This document shows positions 1-12,857 of a DNA stretch of 64,000 nucleotides, in pieces. The notes beneath the pieces are model-generated. The model had not been told where the DNA came from and did not search any database. It saw only the letters and a list, made by a program, of their open reading frames with translations. The stretch comes from Anaspis maculata (Eukaryota; Arthropoda; Insecta; Coleoptera; Scraptiidae): the NCBI GenBank assembly GCA_949128115.1, contig OX421961.1, positions 101,451,863 through 101,515,862 of the forward strand, given 5' to 3'. The position numbers and the translations under genes were made by a program. The first letter of the stretch is position 1. The number at the start of each line of letters is the position of its first letter.

Positions 1-3000
1 GGAGTCACGTGGGTTGAAGCCTGAAGTCACGTGGGTTGAAGCCTGAATTTTTTCAATAACAAATAAGTCTTAAGTTTTTCGATATTCGTGTTCTTCCGTC
101 AGATATTGCGTTTGGAACAAGTAGCTGCCAACTTCAAAAGTGGTGACCGATCGTTTCAAAAGTCACGTGGGTTGGAGCCTGGAGTCACGTGGGTTGAAGC
201 CTGAAGTCACGTGGGTTGAAGCCTAAAGTCACGTGGGTTGAAGCCTAAATTTTTTCAATAACAAATGGGTCGTAAGTTTTTCGATATTCGTGTTCTTCCG
301 TCATATATTGCGTTTGGAACAAGTAGCTGCCAACTCCAAAAGTGGTGACCGATCGTTTTAAAAGTCACGTGGGTTGAAGCCTGGAGTCACGTGGGTCAAA
401 GCCTGAAGTCACGTGGGTTGAACCCTAAAGTCACGTGGGTTGAAGCCTGAATTTTTTCAATAACAAATATGTCTTTAGTTTTTCGATATTTGTGTTCTTC
501 CGTCAGATATTGCATTTGGAACAAGAAGCTGCCAACTTCAAAAGTGGTGACCGATCGTTTTAAAAGTCACGTGGGTTGAAGCCTGAAGTCACGTGGGTTG
601 AAGCCCGAAGTCACGTGGGTTGAAGCCTGAAGTCACGTGGGTTGAAGCCTGATTTTTTTCAATAACAAATATGTCTTTAGTTTTTCGATATTCGTGTTCT
701 TCCGTCAGATATTGCAAATGAAACAAGTAGCTGCCAACTTCAAAAGTGGTGACCGATCGTTTTAAAAGTCACGTGGGTTGAAGCCTGGAGTCACGTGGGT
801 TGGAGCCTGAAGTCACGTGGGTTGAAGCCCAAAGTCACGTGGGTTGAAGCCTGAATTTTTTTAATAACAAATATGTCTTTAGTTTTTCGATATTCGTGTC
901 CTTCCGTCAGATATTGCGTTTAGAACAAGTAGCTGCCAACTTCAAAAGTGGTGACCGATCGTTTCAAAAGTCACGTGGGTTGAAGCCTGGAGTCACGTGG
1001 GTTGAAGCCTGAAGTCACGTGGGTTGAAGCCTGAAGTCACGTGGGTTGAGGCCTGAATTTTTTCAATAACAAATATGTCTTTAGTTTCTCGATATTTGTG
1101 TTCTTCCGTCAGATATTGCGTTTGGAACAAGTAGCTGCCAACTCCAAAAGTGGTGACCGATCGTTTTAAAAGTCACGTGGGTTGGAGCCTGGAGTCACGT
1201 GGGTTGAAGCCTGGAGTCACGTGGGTTGAAGCCTCAAGTCACGTGGGTTGAAGACTGAATTTTTTCAATAACAAATATGTGTTTAGTTTCAAGATATTCG
1301 TGTTCTTCCGTCAGATATTGCGTTTGGGACAAGTAGCTGCCAACTTCAGAAGTAGTAACCGATCGTTTTGAAGTCACGTGGGTTGAAGCCTGGAGTCACG
1401 TGGGTTGAAGCCTGAAGTCACGTGGGTTGTAGCCTGAAGTCACGGGGGTTGAAGCCTGAATTCTTTCAATAACCAATATGTCTTTAGTCTTCCGATATTT
1501 GTGTTCTTCCGTCAGATATTGCGTTTGGAACAAGTAGCTGCCAACTTCAAAAGTGGTGACCGATCGTTTTAAAAGTCACGTGGGTTGAGGCCCGGAGTCA
1601 CGTGAGTTGAAGCCTGAAGTCACGTTGGTTGAAGCCTGAAGTCACGTGGGTTGAAGCCTGAATTTTTTCAATAACAAATATGTCTTTAGTTCTTCGATAT
1701 TCGTGTTCTTCCGTCAGATATTGCGTTTGGAACAAGTAGCTACCAACTTCAAAAGTGGTGACCGATCGTTTTAAAAGTCACGTGGGTTAAAGCCTGGAGT
1801 CACGTGGGTTGAAGTCTGAAGTCACGTGGGTTGAAGCCCAAAGTCACGTGGGTTGAAGCCTAAAGTCACGTGGGTTGAAGCCTGAATTTTTTCAATAACA
1901 AATAGTTCTTCAGTTTTTCGATATTCGTGTTCTTCTGTCAGATATTGCGTTTGGAACAAGTAGCTGCCAACTTCAAAAGTGGTGACCGATCGTTTTAAAA
2001 GTCACGTGGGTTGAAGCCTGGAGTCACGTGGGTTTAAGTCTGAAGTCAAGTGGGTTGAAGCCTAAAGTCACGTGGGTTGAAGCCTAAAGTCACGTGGGTT
2101 GAAGCCTGAATTTTTTCAATCACAAATATGTCTGAGTTTTTCGATATTCGGGTTCTCTTGTCAGATATTGCGTTTGGAACAAGTAGCTGCCAACTTCAAA
2201 AGTGGTGACCGATGCGTTTTGGAAGTCACGTGGGTTGAAGCCTGGAGTCACGTGGGTTGAAGCCTGGAGTCACGTGGGTTGAAGCCTGGAGTCACGTGGG
2301 TTGAAGCCTGAATTTCTTCAGTAACAAATTTGTCTTTAGTTTTTCGATATTCGTGTTCCTCCGTCAGATATTGCGTTTGGAACAAGTAGCTGCCAACTTC
2401 AAAAGTGGTGACCGATGCGTTTTGGAAGTCACGTGGGTTGAAGCCTGGAGTCACGTGGGTTGAAGCCTGAAATCACGTGGGTTGAAGCCTGAAGTCACGT
2501 GGGTGGGAGCCTGAATTTTTTCAATAACAAATATGTCTTTAGTCTTTCGATATTCGTGTTCCTCCGTCAGATATTGCGTTTGGAACAAGTAGCTGCCAAC
2601 TTCAAGAGTGCTGACCGATCGTTTTCAAAGTCACGTGGGTTGAAGCCTGAAGTCACGTGGGTTGAAGCCTAAAGTAACGTGGGTTGAATCCTGAAGTCAC
2701 GTGGGTTGAAGCCTGAATTTTTTCAATACCAAATATGTCTTTAGTTTTTCGATATTCGTGCTCTTCCGTCAGATATTGCGTTTGGAACAAGTAGCTGCCA
2801 ACTTCAAAAGTGGTGACCGATCGTTTTTAAAGTCACGTGGGTTGAAGCCTGGAGTCACGTGGGTTGAAGCCTGAAGTCACGTGGGTTGAAGCCTGAATTT
2901 TTTCAATAACAAATAAGTCTTAAGTTTTTCGATATTCGTGTTCTTCCGTCAGATATTGCGTTTGGAACAAGTAGCTGCCAACTTCAAAAGTGGTGACCGA

Positions 3001-4639
3001 TCGTTTCAAAAGTCACGTGGGTTGGAGCCTGGAGTCACGTGGGTTGAAGCCTGAAGTCACGTGGGTTGAAGCCTAAAGTCACGTGGGTTGAAGCCTAAAT
3101 TTTTTCAATAACAAATGGGTCGTAAGTTTTTCGATATTCGTGTTCTTCCGTCATATATTGCGTTTGGAACAAGTAGCTGCCAACTCCAAAAGTGGTGACC
3201 GATCGTTTTAAAAGTCACGTGGGTTGAAGCCTGGAGTCACGTGGGTCAAAGCCTGAAGTCACGTGGGTTGAACCCTAAAGTCACGTGGGTTGAAGCCTGA
3301 ATTTTTTCAATAACAAATATGTCTTTAGTTTTTCGATATTTGTGTTCTTCCGTCAGATATTGCATTTGGAACAAGTAGCTGCCAACTTCAAAAGTGGTGA
3401 CCGATCGTTTTAAAAGTCACGTGGGTTGAAGCCTGAAGTCACGTGGGTTGAAGCCCGAAGTCACGTGGGTTGAAGCCTGAAGTCACGTGGGTTGAAGCCT
3501 GATTTTTTTCAATAACAAATATGTCTTTAGTTTTTCGATATTCGTGTTCTTCCGTCAGATATTGCAATTGAAACAAGTAGCTGCCAACTTCAAAAGTGGT
3601 GACCGATCGTTTTAAAAGTCACGTGGGTTGAAGCCTGGAGTCACGTGGGTTGGAGCCTGAAGTCACGTGGGTTGAAGCCCAAAGTCACGTGGGTTGAAGC
3701 CTGAATTTTTTTAATAACAAATATGTCTTTAGTTTTTCGATATTCGTGTCCTTCCGTCAGATATTGCGTTTAGAACAAGTAGCTGCCAACTTCAAAAGTG
3801 GTGACCGATCGTTTCAAAAGTCACGTGGGTTGAAGCCTGGAGTCACGTGGGTTGAAGCCTGAAGTCACGTGGGTTGAAGCCTGAAGTCACGTGGGTTGAG
3901 GCCTGAATTTTTTCAATAACAAATATGTCTTTAGTTTCTCGATATTTGTGTTCTTCCGTCAGATATTGCGTTTGGAACAAGTAGCTGCCAACTCCAAAAG
4001 TGGTGACCGATCGTTTTAAAAGTCACGTGGGTTGGAGCCTGGAGTCACGTGGGTTGAAGCCTGGAGTCACGTGGGTTGAAGCCTCAAGTCACGTGGGTTG
4101 AAGACTGAATTTCTTCAATAACAAATATGTGTTTAGTTTCAAGATATTCGTGTTCTTCCGTCAGATATTGCGTTTGGGACAAGTAGCTGCCAACTTCAGA
4201 AGTAGTAACCGATCGTTTTGAAGTCACGTGGGTTGAAGCCTGGAGTCACGTGGGTTGAAGCCTGAAGTCACGTGGGTTGTAGCCTGAAGTCACGGGGGTT
4301 GAAGCCTGAATTTTTTCAATAACAAATATGTCTCTAGTTTTCCGATAGTCGTGTTCCTCCGTCAGATATTGCGTTTGGAACAAGTAGCTGCCAACTTCAA
4401 AAGTGGTGACCGATCGTTTGAAAAGTCACGTGGGTTGAAGCCTGGAGTCACGTGGGTTGAAGCCTGAAGTCACGTGGGTTGAAGCCTAAAGTCACGTGGG
4501 TGGAAGCCTGAATTTTTTCAATAACAAATATGTCTTTAGTTTTTCGATATTCGTGTTCCTCCGTCAGATATTGCGTTTGGAACAAGTAGCTGCCAACTTC
4601 AAGAGTGCTGACCGATCGTTTTCAAAGTCACGTGGGTTG
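1..4639. repeat. Higher-order repeat block A (2850-bp unit, about 1.5 copies)
   Basis: Positions 1-1460 recur at 2851-4310 with an offset of exactly 2850 bp and only scattered single-base differences (for example acaagaagct near 529 against acaagtagct near 3379). One 2850-bp unit contains 14 core monomers with a fixed order of variants, such as the caaatgggtcg, tcaagatattc and gatgcgttttgg types. The entire block 1-4639 recurs at 8219-12857 with an offset of 8218 bp and again very few differences, so a block already containing a partial duplication was copied as one piece. Confidence 0.9.
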
Positions 4640-5540
4640 AAGCCTGGAGTCACGTGGGTTGAAGCCTGAAGTCACGTGGGTTGAAGCCTGAATTTCTTCA
4701 GTAACAAATTTGTCTTTAGTTTTTCGATATTCGTGTTCCTCCGTCAGATATTGCGTTTGGAACAAGTAGCTGCCAACTTCAAGAGTGCTGACCGATCGTT
4801 TTCAAAGTCACGTGGGTTGAAGCCTGGAGTCACGTGGGTTGAAGCCTGAAGTCACGTGGGTTGAAGCCTGAATTTCTTCAGTAACAAATTTGTCTTTAGT
4901 TTTTCGATATTCGTGTTCCTCCGTCAGATATTGCGTTTGGAACAAGTAGCTGCCAACTTCAAAAGTGGTGACCGATGCGTTTTGGAAGTCACGTGGGTTG
5001 AAGCCTGAAGTCACGTGGGTTGTAGCCTGAAGTCACGGGGGTTGAAGCCTGAATTTTTTCAATAACAAATATGTCTCTAGTTTTCCGATAGTCGTGTTCC
5101 TCCGTCAGATATTGCGTTTGGAACAAGTAGCTGCCAACTTCAAAAGTGGTGACCGATCGTTTGAAAAGTCACGTGGGTTGAAGCCTGGAGTCACGTGGGT
5201 TGAAGCCTGAAGTCACGTGGGTTGAAGCCTAAAGTCACGTGGGTGGAAGCCTGAATTTTTTCAATAACAAATATGTCTTTAGTTTTTCGATATTCGTGTT
5301 CCTCCGTCAGATATTGCGTTTGGAACAAGTAGCTGCCAACTTCAAGAGTGCTGACCGATCGTTTTCAAAGTCACGTGGGTTGAAGCCTGGAGTCACGTGG
5401 GTTGAAGCCTGAAGTCACGTGGGTTGAAGCCTGAATTTCTTCAGTAACAAATTTGTCTTTAGTTTTTCGATATTCGTGTTCCTCCGTCAGATATTGCGTT
5501 TGGAACAAGTAGCTGCCAACTTCAAAAGTGGTGACCGATC
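4621..5540. repeat. Local duplications of 180 bp and 743 bp in the array
   Basis: Positions 4621-4800 repeat directly at 4801-4980 (180 bp, one three-subrepeat monomer). The block containing the variant CACGGGGGTTGAAG and the CTCTAGTTTTCCGATAGTCG core near 4291-4640 repeats near 5034-5390 with an offset of 743 bp. These duplications are nested inside the larger block structure. Confidence 0.8.
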
Positions 5541-6840
5541 GTTTTAAAAGTCACGTGGGTTGAAGCCTGGAGTCACGTGGGTTTAAGTCTGAAGTCAAGT
5601 GCGTTGAAGCCTAAAGTCACGTGGGTTGAAGCCTAAAGTCACGTGGGTTGAAGCCTGAATTTTTTCAATCACAAATATGTCTGAGTTTTTCGATATTCGG
5701 GTTCTTCCGTCAGATATTGCGTTTGGAACAAGTAGCTGCCAACTTCAAAAGTGGTGACCGATGCGTTTTGAAAGTCACGTGGGTTGAAGCCTGGAGTCAC
5801 GTGGGTTGAAGCCTGAAGTCACGTGGGTTGAAGCCTGAATTTCTTCAGTAACAAATTTGTCTTTAGTTTTTCGATATTCGTGTTCCTCCGTCAGATATTG
5901 CGTTTGGAACAAGTAGCTGCCAACTTCAAAAGTGGTGACCGATGCGTTTTGGAAGTCACGTAAGTTGAAGCCTGGAGTCACGTGGGTTGAAGCCTGAAGT
6001 CACGTGGGTTGAAGCCTGGAGTCACGTGGGTTGAAGCCTGAAGTAACGTTGGTTGAAGCCTGAAGTCACGTGGGTTGAAGCCTGAATTTTTTCAATAACA
6101 AATATGTCTTTAGTTTTTCGATATTCGTGTTTTTCCGTCAGATATTGCGTTTGGAACAAGTAGCTGCCAACTTCAAAAGTGGTGACCGATCGTTTTAAAA
6201 GTCACGTGGGTTGAAGCCTGAAGTCACGTGGGTTGAAGCCCGAAGTCAAGTGGGTTGAAGCCTGAAGTCACGTGGGTTGAAGCCTGAATTTTTTCAATAA
6301 CAAATATGTCTTAAGTTTTTCGATATTCGTGTTCTTCCGTCAGATATTGCGTATGAAACAAGTAGCTTCCAACTTCAAAAGTGGTGACCGATCGTTTTAA
6401 AAGTCACGTGGGTTGAAGCCTGGAGTCACATGGGTTGGAGCCTGAAGTCACGTAGGTTGAAGCCCAAAGTCACGTGGGTTGAAGCCTGAATTTTTTCAAT
6501 AACAAATATGTCTTTAGTTTTTCGATATTCGTGTCCTTCCGTCAGATATTGCGTTTGGAACAAGTAGCTGCCAACTTCAAAAGTGGTGACCGATCGTTTC
6601 AAAAGTCACGTGGGTTGAAGTCTGGAGTCACGTGGGTTGAAGCCTGAAGTCACGTGGGTTGAAGCCTGGAGTCACGTGGGTTGAAGCCTGAAGTCACGTG
6701 GGTTGAGGCCTGAATTTTTTCAATAACAAATATGTCTTTATTTTTTTGATATTCGTGTTTTTCCGTCAGATATTGCGTTTGGAACAAGTAGCTGCCAACT
6801 CCAAAAGTGGTGACCGATCGTTTTAAAAGTCACGTGGGTT

Positions 6841-8218
6841 GAAGCCTGAATTCTTTCAATAACCAATATGTCTTTAGTCTTCCGATATTTGTGTTCTTCC
6901 GTCAGATATTGCGTTTGGAACAAGTAGCTGCCAACTTCAAAAGTGGTGACCGATCGTTTTAAAAGTCACGTGGGTTGAGGCCCGGAGTCACGTGAGTTGA
7001 AGCCTGAAGTCACGTTGGTTGAAGCCTGAAGTCACGTGGGTTGAAGCCTGAATTTTTTCAATAACAAATATGTCTTTAGTTCTTCGATATTCGTGTTCTT
7101 CCGTCAGATATTGCGTTTGGAACAAGTAGCTACCAACTTCAAAAGTGGTGACCGATCGTTTTAAAAGTCACGTGGGTTAAAGCCTGGAGTCACGTGGGTT
7201 GAAGTCTGAAGTCACGTGGGTTGAAGCCCAAAGTCACGTGGGTTGAAGCCTAAAGTCACGTGGGTTGAAGCCTGAATTTTTTCAATAACAAATAGTTCTT
7301 CAGTTTTTCGATATTCGTGTTCTTTTGTCAGATATTGCGTTTGGAACAAGTAGCTGCCAACTTCAAAAGTGGTGACCGATCGTTTTAAAAGTCACGTGGG
7401 TTGAAGCCTGGAGTCACGTGGGTTTAAGTCTGAAGTCAAGTGGGTTGAAGCCTAAAGTCACGTGGGTTGAAGCCTGAATTTTTTCAATCACAAATATGTC
7501 TGAGTTTTTCGATATTCGGGTTCTCCCGTCAGATATTGCGTTTGGAACAAGTAGCTGCCAACTTCAAAAGTGGTGACCGATGCGTTTTGGAAGTCACGTG
7601 GGTTGAAGCCTGGAGTCACGTGGGTTGAAGCCTGGAGTCACGTGGGTTGAAGCCTGGAGTCACGTGGGTTGAAGCCTGAATTTCTTCAGTAACAAATTTG
7701 TCTTCAGTTTTTCGATATTCGTGTTCCTCCGTCAGATATTGCGTTTGGAACAAGTAGCTGCCAACTTCAAAAGTGGTGACCGATGCGTTTTGGAAGTCAC
7801 GTGGGTTGAAGCCTGGAGTCACGTGGGTTGAAGCCTGAAATCACGTGGGTTGAAGCCTGAAGTCACGTGGGTGGGAGCCTGAATTTTTTCAATAACAAAT
7901 ATGTCTTTAGTCTTTCGATATTCGTGTTCCTCCGTCAGATATTGCGTTTGGATCAAGTAGCTGCCAACTTCAAGAGTGCTGACCGATCGTTTTCAAAGTC
8001 ACGTGGGTTGAAGCCTGAAGTCACGTGGGTTGAAGCCTAAAGTAACGTGGGTTGAATCCTGAAGTCACGTGGGTTGAAGCCTGAATTTTTTCAATACCAA
8101 ATATGTCTTTAGTTTTTCGATATTCGTGCTCTTCCGTCAGATATTGCGTTTGGAACAAGTAGCTGCCAACTTCAAAAGTGGTGACCGATCGTTTTTAAAG
8201 TCACGTGGGTTGAAGCCT
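6841..8218. repeat. Partial 2850-bp unit (second half) ahead of block A'
   Basis: From 6841 on, the sequence matches 1451 onward (offset 5390), through the ttctttcaataaccaatatg core and the cttcgatattc core. One 22-bp subrepeat is missing near 7460, after which the offset becomes 5368 up to 8218. The 22-bp step is direct evidence of gain or loss of a single subrepeat. Confidence 0.85.
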
Positions 8219-11200
8219 GGAGTCACGTGGGTTGAAGCCTGAAGTCACGTGGGTTGAAGCCTGAATTTTTTCAATAACAAATAAGTCTTAAGTTTTTCGA
8301 TATCCGTGTTCTTCCGTCAGATATTGCGTTTGGAACAAGTAGCTGCCAACTTCAAAAGTGGTGACCGATCGTTTCAAAAGTCACGTGGGTTGGAGCCTGG
8401 AGTCACGTGGGTTGAAGCCTGAAGTCACGTGGGTTGAAGCCTAAAGTCACGTGGGTTGAAGCCTAAATTTTTTCAATAACAAATGGGTCGTAAGTTTTTC
8501 GATATTCGTGTTCTTCCGTCATATATTGCGTTTGGAACAAGTAGCTGCCAACTCCAAAAGTGGTGACCGATCGTTTTAAAAGTCACGTGGGTTGAAGCCT
8601 GGAGTCACGTGGGTCAAAGCCTGAAGTCACGTGGGTTGAACCCTAAAGTCACGTGGGTTGAAGCCTGAATTTTTTCAATAACAAATATGTCTTTAGTTTT
8701 TCGATATTTGTGTTCTTCCGTCAGATATTGCATTTGGAACAAATAGCTGCCAACTTCAAAAGTGGTGACCGATCGTTTTAAAAGTCACGTGGGTTGAAGC
8801 CTGAAGTCACGTGGGTTGAAGCCCGAAGTCACGTGGGTTGAAGCCTGAAGTCACGTGGGTTGAAGCCTGATTTTTTTCAATAACAAATATGTCTTTAGTT
8901 TTTCGATATTCGTGTTCTTCCGTCAGATATTGCAAATGAAACAAGTAGCTGCCAACTTCAAAAGTGGTGACCGATCGTTTTAAAAGTCACGTGGGTTGAA
9001 GCCTGGAGTCACGTGGGTTGGAGCCTGAAGTCACGTGGGTTGAAGCCCAAAGTCACGTGGGTTGAAGCCTGAATTTTTTTAATAACAAATATGTCTTTAG
9101 TTTTTCGATATTCGTGTCCTTCCGTCAGATATTGCGTTTAGAACAAGTAGCTGCCAACTTCAAAAGTGGTGACCGATCGTTTCAAAAGTCACGTGGGTTG
9201 AAGCCTGGAGTCACGTGGGTTGAAGCCTGAAGTCACGTGGGTTGAAGCCTGAAGTCACGTGGGTTGAGGCCTGAATTTTTTCAATAACAAATATGTCTTT
9301 AGTTTCTCGATATTTGTGTTCTTCCGTCAGATATTGCGTTTGGAACAAGTAGCTGCCAACTCCAAAAGTGGTGACCGATCGTTTTAAAAGTCACGTGGGT
9401 TGGAGCCTGGAGTCACGTGGGTTGAAGCCTGGAGTCACGTGGGTTGAAGCCTCAAGTCACGTGGGTTGAAGACTGAATTTTTTCAATAACAAATATGTGT
9501 TTAGTTTCAAGATATTCGTGTTCTTCCGTCAGATATTGCGTTTGGGACAAGTAGCTGCCAACTTCAGAAGTAGTAACCGATCGTTTTGAAGTCACGTGGG
9601 TTGAAGCCTGGAGTCACGTGGGTTGAAGCCTGAAGTCACGTGGGTTGTAGCCTGAAGTCACGGGGGTTGAAGCCTGAATTCTTTCAATAACCAATATGTC
9701 TTTAGTCTTCCGATATTTGTGTTCTTCCGTCAGATATTGCGTTTGGAACAAGTAGCTGCCAACTTCAAAAGTGGTGACCGATCGTTTTAAAAGTCACGTG
9801 GGTTGAGGCCCGGAGTCACGTGAGTTGAAGCCTGAAGTCACGTTGGTTGAAGCCTGAAGTCACGTGGGTTGAAGCCTGAATTTTTTCAATAACAAATATG
9901 TCTTTAGTTCTTCGATATTCGTGTTCTTCCGTCAGATATTGCGTTTGGAACAAGTAGCTACCAACTTCAAAAGTGGTGACCGATCGTTTTAAAAGTCACG
10001 TGGGTTAAAGCCTGGAGTCACGTGGGTTGAAGTCTGAAGTCACGTGGGTTGAAGCCCAAAGTCACGTGGGTTGAAGCCTAAAGTCACGTGGGTTGAAGCC
10101 TGAATTTTTTCAATAACAAATAGTTCTTCAGTTTTTCGATATTCGTGTTCTTCTGTCAGATATTGCGTTTGGAACAAGTAGCTGCCAACTTCAAAAGTGG
10201 TGACCGATCGTTTTAAAAGTCACGTGGGTTGAAGCCTGGAGTCACGTGGGTTTAAGTCTGAAGTCAAGTGGGTTGAAGCCTAAAGTCACGTGGGTTGAAG
10301 CCTAAAGTCACGTGGGTTGAAGCCTGAATTTTTTCAATCACAAATATGTCTGAGTTTTTCGATATTCGGGTTCTCTTGTCAGATATTGCGTTTGGAACAA
10401 GTAGCTGCCAACTTCAAAAGTGGTGACCGATGCGTTTTGGAAGTCACGTGGGTTGAAGCCTGGAGTCACGTGGGTTGAAGCCTGGAGTCACGTGGGTTGA
10501 AGCCTGGAGTCACGTGGGTTGAAGCCTGAATTTCTTCAGTAACAAATTTGTCTTTAGTTTTTCGATATTCGTGTTCCTCCGTCAGATATTGCGTTTGGAA
10601 CAAGTAGCTGCCAACTTCAAAAGTGGTGACCGATGCGTTTTGGAAGTCACGTGGGTTGAAGCCTGGAGTCACGTGGGTTGAAGCCTGAAATCACGTGGGT
10701 TGAAGCCTGAAGTCACGTGGGTGGGAGCCTGAATTTTTTCAATAACAAATATGTCTTTAGTCTTTCGATATTCGTGTTCCTCCGTCAGATATTGCGTTTG
10801 GAACAAGTAGCTGCCAACTTCAAGAGTGCTGACCGATCGTTTTCAAAGTCACGTGGGTTGAAGCCTGAAGTCACGTGGGTTGAAGCCTAAAGTAACGTGG
10901 GTTGAATCCTGAAGTCACGTGGGTTGAAGCCTGAATTTTTTCAATACCAAATATGTCTTTAGTTTTTCGATATTCGTGCTCTTCCGTCAGATATTGCGTT
11001 TGGAACAAGTAGCTGCCAACTTCAAAAGTGGTGACCGATCGTTTTTAAAGTCACGTGGGTTGAAGCCTGGAGTCACGTGGGTTGAAGCCTGAAGTCACGT
11101 GGGTTGAAGCCTGAATTTTTTCAATAACAAATAAGTCTTAAGTTTTTCGATATTCGTGTTCTTCCGTCAGATATTGCGTTTGGAACAAGTAGCTGCCAAC

Positions 11201-12857
11201 TTCAAAAGTGGTGACCGATCGTTTCAAAAGTCACGTGGGTTGGAGCCTGGAGTCACGTGGGTTGAAGCCTGAAGTCACGTGGGTTGAAGCCTAAAGTCAC
11301 GTGGGTTGAAGTCTAAATTTTTTCAATAACAAATGGGTCGTAAGTTTTTCGATATTCGTGTTCTTCCGTCATATATTGCGTTTGGAACAAGTAGCTGCCA
11401 ACTCCAAAAGTGGTGACCGATCGTTTTAAAAGTCACGTGGGTTGAAGCCTGGAGTCACGTGGGTCAAAGCCTGAAGTCACGTGGGTTGAACCCTAAAGTC
11501 ACGTGGGTTGAAGCCTGAATTTTTTCAATAACAAATATGTCTTTAGTTTTTCGATATTTGTGTTCTTCCGTCAGATATTGCATTTGGAACAAGTAGCTGC
11601 CAACTTCAAAAGTGGTGACCGATCGTTTTAAAAGTCACGTGGGTTGAAGCCTGAAGTCACGTGGGTTGAAGCCCGAAGTCACGTGGGTTGAAGCCTGAAG
11701 TCACGTGGGTTGAAGCCTGATTTTTTTCAATAACAAATATGTCTTTAGTTTTTCGATATTCGTGTTCTTCCGTCAGATATTGCAATTGAAACAAGTAGCT
11801 GCCAACTTCAAAAGTGGTGACCGATCGTTTTAAAAGTCACGTGGGTTGAAGCCTGGAGTCACGTGGGTTGGAGCCTGAAGTCACGTGGGTTGAAGCCCAA
11901 AGTCACGTGGGTTGAAGCCTGAATTTTTTTAATAACAAATATGTCTTTAGTTTTTCGATATTCGTGTCCTTCCGTCAGATATTGCGTTTAGAACAAGTAG
12001 CTGCCAACTTCAAAAGTGGTGACCGATCGTTTCAAAAGTCACGTGGGTTGAAGCCTGGAGTCACGTGGGTTGAAGCCTGAAGTCACGTGGGTTGAAGCCT
12101 GAAGTCACGTGGGTTGAGGCCTGAATTTTTTCAATAACAAATATGTCTTTAGTTTCTCGATATTTGTGTTCTTCCGTCAGATATTGCGTTTGGAACAAGT
12201 AGCTGCCAACTCCAAAAGTGGTGACCGATCGTTTTAAAAGTCACGTGGGTTGGAGCCTGGAGTCACGTGGGTTGAAGCCTGGAGTCACGTGGGTTGAAGC
12301 CTCAAGTCACGTGGGTTGAAGACTGAATTTCTTCAATAACAAATATGTGTTTAGTTTCAAGATATTCGTGTTCTTCCGTCAGATATTGCGTTTGGGACAA
12401 GTAGCTGCCAACTTCAGAAGTAGTAACCGATCGTTTTGAAGTCACGTGGGTTGAAGCCTGGAGTCACGTGGGTTGAAGCCTGAAGTCACGTGGGTTGTAG
12501 CCTGAAGTCACGGGGGTTGAAGCCTGAATTTTTTCAATAACAAATATGTCTCTAGTTTTCCGATAGTCGTGTTCCTCCGTCAGATATTGCGTTTGGAACA
12601 AGTAGCTGCCAACTTCAAAAGTGGTGACCGATCGTTTGAAAAGTCACGTGGGTTGAAGCCTGGAGTCACGTGGGTTGAAGCCTGAAGTCACGTGGGTTGA
12701 AGCCTAAAGTCACGTGGGTGGAAGCCTGAATTTTTTCAATAACAAATATGTCTTTAGTTTTTCGATATTCGTGTTCCTCCGTCAGATATTGCGTTTGGAA
12801 CAAGTAGCTGCCAACTTCAAGAGTGCTGACCGATCGTTTTCAAAGTCACGTGGGTTG
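8219..12857. repeat. Higher-order repeat block A' (copy of 1-4639)
   Basis: This is the second copy of block A, 8218 bp downstream. It starts at the same GGAGTCACGTGGG and the match ends at 4639/12857. The internal 2850-bp period is kept (8219 to 11069). Variant sites travel with the half-unit: the ttgcaaatg variant occurs near 710 and 8931, ttgcaattg near 3560 and 11781. That pairing shows that the doubled unit, not the single 2850-bp unit, was the piece copied. Confidence 0.88.

Noticed and set aside
2248..2454. Recurring 61-68-codon minus-strand frames in the satellite (for example here and at 4808, 7616, 10466, 15803, 22591, 28515, 31006)
   Set aside because: They start and stop at fixed points of the repeat unit, span a subrepeat-core-subrepeat stretch, and appear only in monomers with the extra base in GATGCG. 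They track the repeat, not selection on a protein.
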